This document shows, in pieces, positions 58,113-64,000 of a DNA stretch of 64,000 nucleotides. The notes beneath the pieces were generated by a model. The model saw nothing but the letters and a program-made list of their open reading frames with translations. It searched no databases and was not told where the DNA came from. Position numbers and translations under genes: made by a program. How positions within the stretch are numbered: the stretch's first letter is position 1; each line of letters opens with the position of its first letter. Origin of the DNA: Paraburkholderia adhaesiva (GTDB lineage Bacteria > Pseudomonadota > Gammaproteobacteria > Burkholderiales > Burkholderiaceae); contig NZ_JAJEJQ010000001.1 in assembly GCF_021390575.1 (NCBI RefSeq), positions 2,332,501-2,396,500 of the forward strand, read 5' to 3'.

Positions 58113-58727
58113 TCAGCCCCTCCGATCCTCCAGACCTTCCAGCCGCCACGAACGCGCCGCCAGCAGCGCCGCCGCCTCGGCCTCGGCGCGGCGCTCGGTC
58201 AGCTTCGCATGGAAGTGGTCGATATTCGGCAGCAAGTCCGCCAACGGCCCGTTGGCCGCGCGGTCCATCGTGTCCGCGTAGCGCGCCGGCGTCCACGCTT
58301 CAGCGCGTGCGAGCGCGTCAATCATCGCGAACAGTTCGGCGCGCAGCCGCCGCACGTTGTCCGCTTCGAGATACGGCCCCCAGGGCAGATAGGGACCGCC
58401 GTCCGGGTCAATCAGCGCCCCGGCGCAATTGTCCGGCTCGGCCTGCGGGTCGTTTGCAGCCTCGACCGCCTCAGCCACATCCGGGGATGTGTTTTTCAAA
58501 ACGGGGCTACCCGGGCACCCGCCAAAACCACCCGAACCTTCGCCGCTCGCCGCTACGGCTTCGACGATGGCTGCTTCAGGCAGAGGCTCATTTTTCAAAA
58601 TGCGGTCACCCGGGTACCCGCCGAAACCGCCTAAACCCTGTTCCGGGACTTTTGGCAGTTTTGGCGGGTCACCGGGTAGGCGCTTTTCTGATTTCATGGC
58701 CTTGAGCAAGTCCAGGTAGCGGCTCAT
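58113..58727 (-). CDS. Hypothetical protein of the replication operon, 204 aa
   Basis: ATG 58727 overlaps the DUF3987 stop (ATGA). The N-terminus (MSRYLDLLKAMKSEKRLPGD) is followed by two repeats of a Gly-rich GGFGGxPGxxxLKN motif at about residues 33-45 and 63-80, then an acidic stretch. The helical C-terminal part (RRLRAELFAMIDALARAEAW) is conserved-looking. No function known. The open frame continues upstream to 58880, but that is inside DUF3987. Confidence 0.65.
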   Translation of the reverse strand: MSRYLDLLKAMKSEKRLPGDPPKLPKVPEQGLGGFGGYPGDRILKNEPLPEAAIVEAVAASGEGSGGFGGCPGSPVLKNTSPDVAEAVEAANDPQAEPDNCAGALIDPDGGPYLPWGPYLEADNVRRLRAELFAMIDALARAEAWTPARYADTMDRAANGPLADLLPNIDHFHAKLTERRAEAEAAALLAARSWRLEGLEDRRG

Positions 58728-60385
58728 TTCATCGCCTCCGGGTTGACCATGTAGCGCGGCTCGCGTGGCCGTCCGCCTTTCGCGCTGTTCTCCGCTTCCA
58801 GCACCTCGACCAGATAGCCGTGCTCGACCAGAATAACGACCGCTTCCGCCGCCTGTTCGCGGTCCGCCAGCATCGACCATTCGTTCCGGTACACCTGTTT
58901 GAGCGCGAAAGCACTCTCCGGTAACTTGCCCTCGGCCAGCTTTTTCGCAAGCGTCCGCGCCCGGTCCATCGCCGTCACGATGCCGGTACCGTAGGCGCGG
59001 CGCGCGTGCATCGCCAGGTACTCACCCCACGCCAGCGCCCGCGCCATCGCCTCGACGCCCACCGGCCCACGCCCGCCGTCCGCCAGATGCGATATCAGCG
59101 CGAGCGACGGCACCAGCTTTCGATACTTCGCGAAGTGCGATTCCAGCGCCGGATGCAGCCCGCCGCTGCGAAGCATGGCCTCCCACTGTGCGCGCCAGTC
59201 GCGGAACATCGCGAGCGCGGCCTCGTCCAGCCGAAGAAACGGCGGCATTCCGGCCTCGATCTCGCCCGCGTGGTTAAACACTGGCTCGGCGTCCCAATCG
59301 GCCAGTGGGTCAGCCGCCGCAAGCCGCTCGAATACGGCGAACGCTGCGTTCTTCTTCTCCGTATCCGGCCATGTGTCCACGTCTTTCCAGTCCGGCGACA
59401 CGTCCGGCCATACCAGCAGCCCGAAGCGCTGCATCAGCCCGTCATTGGCCGCCGCGTCCTGCGTGACCTCCCGCAAGTACTCACCGATGCGCCCAGGCTG
59501 CGTGCTGCCCGCCAGCGAGAGACAGACCGCCTCCGCGCGAAGGTTGCGGCCACGCCCGATACGATCCACCGTGTACGGGTCGTTTCCGTTCCAGCCGGTC
59601 AGGTAAAAGCCGCGCGCCGATTCCTGGCCTTCGCGGTCCAGTCCGCGCAGCAGGCTCACCAGTTCGTCACGATAGACGCCCACGCCCTGCGGATTCTCGC
59701 CACAGATTTCCATCAGCGCCTCCACGGTCGCATCGTTGACCAGATAGCGGCGCTGTACGGGCGCAATCGGCTCGTCAATCTCGACGCGCGCAAGGTTCGC
59801 GTGCGGGTTCTTCTTCAGCGCCGCGCGGTCGTTCTTCTCGATGGCATCCTCACGCATGTCATAGAGGCGCTTCGCCTCGGCGTATCCCTCCATCGCGAAG
59901 TCAAAATCCTTGTCCGCTTCAGCCTGCAAGCGGTTCAGCGGGGCGAGCGCCGCGCGCATGGCGGGCGACTTCATCACGGACGGACGGCCTACCACACAGG
60001 TCCAGACGTTCGCGTACTCGGTCCAGTCGTCGCACGCCTTCGGGCGCACGCCCACGCGCCGCCCGATCACGATGCCGAGCGCGCTCATGATCGTCACGGC
60101 CACGAAGTCAGGCGGGCACTGCATACGCTCCACAATGTCCGCCGCCCACGGGCGCAGCGCTTCAGGAAGCAACACCATGTCAAACACTTGCACCGGCACA
60201 AGCTCGCATTCGGGCAGCGGCGTGACGACCGGCCAGGCTGGCGGGCCATCCGGCGCGACCTTGACCCGATTGAAGAAGGCTTCGCGCGTCGCCTGGATCG
60301 CCTCACGCTCGGCGCGCTGGCGCTTTGCGGCCTGATTGGATGCCGCGATCTCCGCGAACGTCGCCGCGCCGAAATCGTTGCTCAT
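58724..60385 (-). CDS. DUF3987/YfjI-type replication ATPase
   Basis: A 553-residue protein starting MSNDFGAATFAEIAAS. After an N-terminal helical part, VVGRPSVMKSPAMRA (around residue 135) is a Walker-A-like loop; the Walker-B region is YRDELVSLLRGLDREGQ, followed by SLAGSTQPGRIGEYL. The C-terminal part ends in a winged-helix-like segment (GGRPREPRYMVNP). This group replaces the primase/helicase in many satellites and prophages. It starts by ATGA overlap with the 96-aa gene and is the main replication candidate of the element. Confidence 0.85.
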   Translation of the reverse strand: MSNDFGAATFAEIAASNQAAKRQRAEREAIQATREAFFNRVKVAPDGPPAWPVVTPLPECELVPVQVFDMVLLPEALRPWAADIVERMQCPPDFVAVTIMSALGIVIGRRVGVRPKACDDWTEYANVWTCVVGRPSVMKSPAMRAALAPLNRLQAEADKDFDFAMEGYAEAKRLYDMREDAIEKNDRAALKKNPHANLARVEIDEPIAPVQRRYLVNDATVEALMEICGENPQGVGVYRDELVSLLRGLDREGQESARGFYLTGWNGNDPYTVDRIGRGRNLRAEAVCLSLAGSTQPGRIGEYLREVTQDAAANDGLMQRFGLLVWPDVSPDWKDVDTWPDTEKKNAAFAVFERLAAADPLADWDAEPVFNHAGEIEAGMPPFLRLDEAALAMFRDWRAQWEAMLRSGGLHPALESHFAKYRKLVPSLALISHLADGGRGPVGVEAMARALAWGEYLAMHARRAYGTGIVTAMDRARTLAKKLAEGKLPESAFALKQVYRNEWSMLADREQAAEAVVILVEHGYLVEVLEAENSAKGGRPREPRYMVNPEAMK

Positions 60386-60672
60386 AGCTCGCCCCGTTCC
60401 GCGCGTTCGCGCAGCGCCATCAGCAGTGATACGCGCGCGTTTTCCTCGATCCAGGCGCGATGCTCGGCCCATTGCTCCGGCGTCATGCTTCGCTCGCAGC
60501 GCGCCAGTTCGCCCGCCAGCAGACGCGCAGCATAGGCATGGAGCGCAGCGCCTGAGCGCGCCGGTTGCTGGCGGGCCGCTTCAGCACGGGCCGCCTCCCG
60601 GACGGATTCCAAGCTCTCAGGATCGCAAGAGGACGCCGCCCGCTCCACAGCGAAGGTCACGGATGCGCTCAT
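60382..60672 (-). CDS. Hypothetical protein, 96 aa
   Basis: ATG 60672 overlaps the alpA stop, and its own stop overlaps the DUF3987 start. The product starts MSASVTFAVERAASSC and is Ala/Arg/Glu-rich and helical (LHAYAARLLAGELARCERSM). No family recognised; the two-sided coupling supports it. Confidence 0.65.
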   Translation of the reverse strand: MSASVTFAVERAASSCDPESLESVREAARAEAARQQPARSGAALHAYAARLLAGELARCERSMTPEQWAEHRAWIEENARVSLLMALRERAERGEL

Positions 60673-60869
60673 ACGCCCTCCGCTTCGGTGCGGGTTGATT
60701 CGCGTGCCGCGAGCCATGCCTCGATATCGGCTTCACGCCAGCCGACCGAGTTTTCGCCCAGGCGAACCGGGGCCGGGAAGCGCTTTTCGCGAATCCACTT
60801 GTAGATGGTGGTTTTCTTGACGCCGACGACGGCAACCACGCCAGCAAGACGAAGGATTTTCGTGGCCAT
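60669..60869 (-). CDS. alpA: AlpA-type excisionase/regulator, 66 aa
   Basis: MATKILRLAGVVAVVGVKKT is followed by TIYKWIREKRFPAPVRLGENSVGW and READIEAWLAARES: a complete MerR-like winged helix of the AlpA family. Such proteins activate the replication operon or act as directionality factors for the integrase. First gene of the coupled operon running from 60869 down to 57307. Confidence 0.9.
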   Translation of the reverse strand: MATKILRLAGVVAVVGVKKTTIYKWIREKRFPAPVRLGENSVGWREADIEAWLAARESTRTEAEGV

Positions 60870-61506
60870 TTCTCGTATCTCGAAAAACAGCCGGTTCCGG
60901 GCGGAACATGGATATACGGACAGCCTGTACAGGCGCACAGCGCTATCGCTTGGAGCGGCCCGATGAAATTTCAGGGCTTGACAACCAAAGTGTTTACCAG
61001 CGCAGCAGGCTTAACGTACCATCAAGGCGCGGCGCTCTCGTCAAGCGTCGCAGTTCCGCAAGGAACCGGGCTACCAACCCAATCGCCGGGCGGGGCGTTT
61101 CTCAGGCATCCCGTCCGGCACCTTCCCCGTCAAAATCCACAACCTGTAGTTTCGTCCCGATTGCGGGGCGCAACGGTTTGTTGTCGTACGCCCGCGTGCG
61201 GGCAATTTTCGTGATTATGAACCGAACCGTCTGCGCAAACCACAACGAGAAGTCGGCGCGAATTGGTCAACAGCCCCCTGAGAGAATCCTTTACCAGCCA
61301 GCCGCCAGCAATCCGGCTTATTGGTTTCGCATAGTTTACGGTGTCACAGAAGAATTCACCCCAAAGTGCCGATATAAAGCAGGGTTCTTCTCCTTTAGTC
61401 ATCGCCTAACTATGGATCGCTACGGATCATGGCGGATCACGAGTGTGATTTACTGTGTGGTAATTCCAGGGTAAACACCCCCGAAGCATCCTAGCCCGTG
61501 CCAAAT

Positions 61507-61526
61507 GATGGGCTGCGTGATGGGCT
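61507..61526. repeat. Paired GATGGGCT repeats (right arm sites)
   Basis: GATGGGCT-gcgt-GATGGGCT, matching the pair at 51805-51824 in spacing and direction; 55 bases inside the right att copy. Confidence 0.5.
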
Positions 61527-61530
61527 GGAA

Positions 61531-61573
61531 AAAACAAAAGCCCCGTAAGTCCTTGAACTTATGGGGCTTTTGC
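61531..61573 (-). terminator. Terminator after tRNA-Ser(CGA)
   Basis: On the minus strand AAAAGCCCC and GGGGCTTTT form the stem, followed by GTTTTTT. It belongs to the integrated element and replaces the displaced native one. Confidence 0.75.
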
Positions 61574-61579
61574 TTATGT

Positions 61580-61672
<93 letters not shown>

Positions 61673-61841
61673 GGGGTACTGCCAGTGCGGCTGCTCCGGA
61701 AATTCCCTTCCTTTGCCACCGCATCACCAGCCTGGTCGTTGACTGGCGAAGCGAAGATTATAGAACAACCCGTCCCATTTTCCAAGCCGTCTTTCAAAAA
61801 AATTGGCTGTGTGGAAAACGGGACTGCGCACCTGATTTAAA

Positions 61842-63161
<1,320 letters not shown>

Positions 63162-63245
63162 TTACGTTGTGTGAACGGAGGATTTTAACGCACCGGCGGG
63201 ATGGCACCGTGGTGCGGGGCCATCACTGGCCGGTCGGCCAGGGCT

Positions 63246-64000
63246 TCAGTCCTTGCGCTTCTTCTCGCGCGCCTCGTTCTGTTGATCCGGGTGAGCCTCG
63301 CGCCAGTGCGCGTCGAGATCGGCGAGGCGTGCGAGCTTCTCGCCGATCTTGCCTTCGAGGCCGCGCGGCGTCGGCTGGTACCAGTGCGGCTCGCGCATGC
63401 CGTCCGGCAGATACGTCTCGCCGGCCGCGTAGGCATCGGGTTCGTCGTGGGCGTAGCGGTACTCGTGACCGTAGCCGAGTTCCTTCATCAGCTTCGTCGG
63501 CGCGTTGCGCAGATGGATCGGCACCGCGCGCGACTGGTCCTTGCCAACGAAGCGCCGCGCCTCGTTGTACGCCATGTAGCCCGCGTTCGACTTCGGCGCG
63601 ACGGCCAGATAGATGACCGCCTGCGCAAGCGCCAGTTCGCCCTCGGGCGAACCGAGGCGCTCGTAGGTCTCGGCGGCGTCGAGCGTGATGCGCGCCGCGC
63701 GCGGATCGGCCAGGCCGATATCCTCCCACGCCATGCGCACGATCCGCCGCGCGAGGTATCGCGGATCGGCGCCACCGTCGAGCATGCGGCAGAACCAGTA
63801 CAGCGCGCCGTCCGGGTTGCTGCCGCGCACCGACTTGTGCAGCGCGCTGATCTGGTCGTAGAACGCGTCGCCGCCCTTGTCGAAGCGGCGCAGGTTTTCG
63901 GCGAGCGCGCTGCCGAGCAGCGCCTCGTCGATTTCGGTGGTCTTCTGCTGCGCGGCCGCGCGCGCGACGATCTCGAGGTTGTTCAGCAGCTTGCGGCCGT
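63246..64000 (-). CDS. rarA: Replication-associated recombination protein A, C-terminal part
   Basis: AAA+ ATPase of the RarA/MgsA/WRNIP1 family that acts at stalled forks. The frame is open to the right edge, so the N-terminal AAA domain is outside the window. Visible: FDKGGDAFYDQISALHKSVRGSNPDGALYW, RRIVRMAWEDIGLADPRA and SNAGYMAYNEA, all typical of the C-terminal tetramerisation region. The last 15 residues (DQQNEAREKKRKD) are charged and variable. serS follows 111 bases downstream. Confidence 0.93.
   Translation of the reverse strand, partial: GRKLLNNLEIVARAAAQQKTTEIDEALLGSALAENLRRFDKGGDAFYDQISALHKSVRGSNPDGALYWFCRMLDGGADPRYLARRIVRMAWEDIGLADPRAARITLDAAETYERLGSPEGELALAQAVIYLAVAPKSNAGYMAYNEARRFVGKDQSRAVPIHLRNAPTKLMKELGYGHEYRYAHDEPDAYAAGETYLPDGMREPHWYQPTPRGLEGKIGEKLARLADLDAHWREAHPDQQNEAREKKRKD

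Noticed and set aside
61130..61402. 90-aa minus-strand ORF upstream of alpA
   Set aside because: No ribosome site and no recognisable motif; kept only as part of an unassigned region.
60908..61474. 188-aa plus-strand ORF in the right part of the integrated element
   Set aside because: No ribosome site, arginine/serine-rich composition that changes character along its length, and it opposes the alpA promoter region.

Overview
The window is a high-GC beta-proteobacterial chromosome segment, most likely Burkholderiaceae (Burkholderia, Paraburkholderia or Caballeronia). The evidence is codon use rich in GCG, CTC and CGC, a porin of the Burkholderia type, and gene groups typical of that family: spoT-rpoZ-gmk-yicC facing rph-rdgB-hemW, minC-minD-minE beside a ClC antiporter and waaC, and serS-rarA. 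The species cannot be told from sequence reading alone.

From 1 to 16 kb: the start of an unknown Pro/Ala-rich protein, an amidase, dsbB, then a purine salvage and catabolism run (xdhA, xdhB, xdhC, an adenine-type deaminase, guanine deaminase) that would convert adenine and guanine to hypoxanthine/xanthine and on to urate. A yybP-ykoY-type manganese riboswitch precedes a UPF0016 Mn exporter. Then come pepN, fbp and tRNA-Thr. From 16 to 25 kb: a divergent LysR/aldo-keto reductase pair with an inverted-repeat operator, small proteins, an exported chorismate mutase, a DnaQ/GIY-YIG fusion nuclease, a cold-shock protein, a porin, greB and two identical tRNA-Arg genes.

From 25 to 33 kb is the housekeeping core (NinX-like protein, spoT, rpoZ, gmk, yicC, rph, rdgB, hemW, tRNA-Ser). 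From 33 to 37.5 kb is a less ordered stretch: a start-less ORF, a translationally coupled set of three small genes, nearly 1 kb of AT-richer non-coding DNA, a J-domain protein with one zinc module, and small envelope proteins. From 37.9 to 48 kb: an MHS-type transporter, waaC, a ClC antiporter, minCDE, a GNAT, map and a glycosyltransferase.

From 48 to 61.6 kb is accessory DNA downstream of tRNA-Ser(CGA). It has two layers. The outer one holds a frameshifted Tn3-type resolvase split by a 1284-bp IS3-family element with a GTG target duplication, plus three small genes, two of which share an unusual motif. The inner one, 51668-61596, is a P4-like integrated element bounded by a 16-bp copy of the tRNA 3' end. 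It carries a tyrosine integrase, paired arm-type repeats, a cargo block (DUF3304 lipoprotein, DUF2235/Tle phospholipase, unknown 216-aa protein), a repeat cluster that may be an origin, and a tightly coupled alpA/DUF3987 replication operon with no virion genes. The window ends with tRNA-Ser, serS and the 3' part of rarA.
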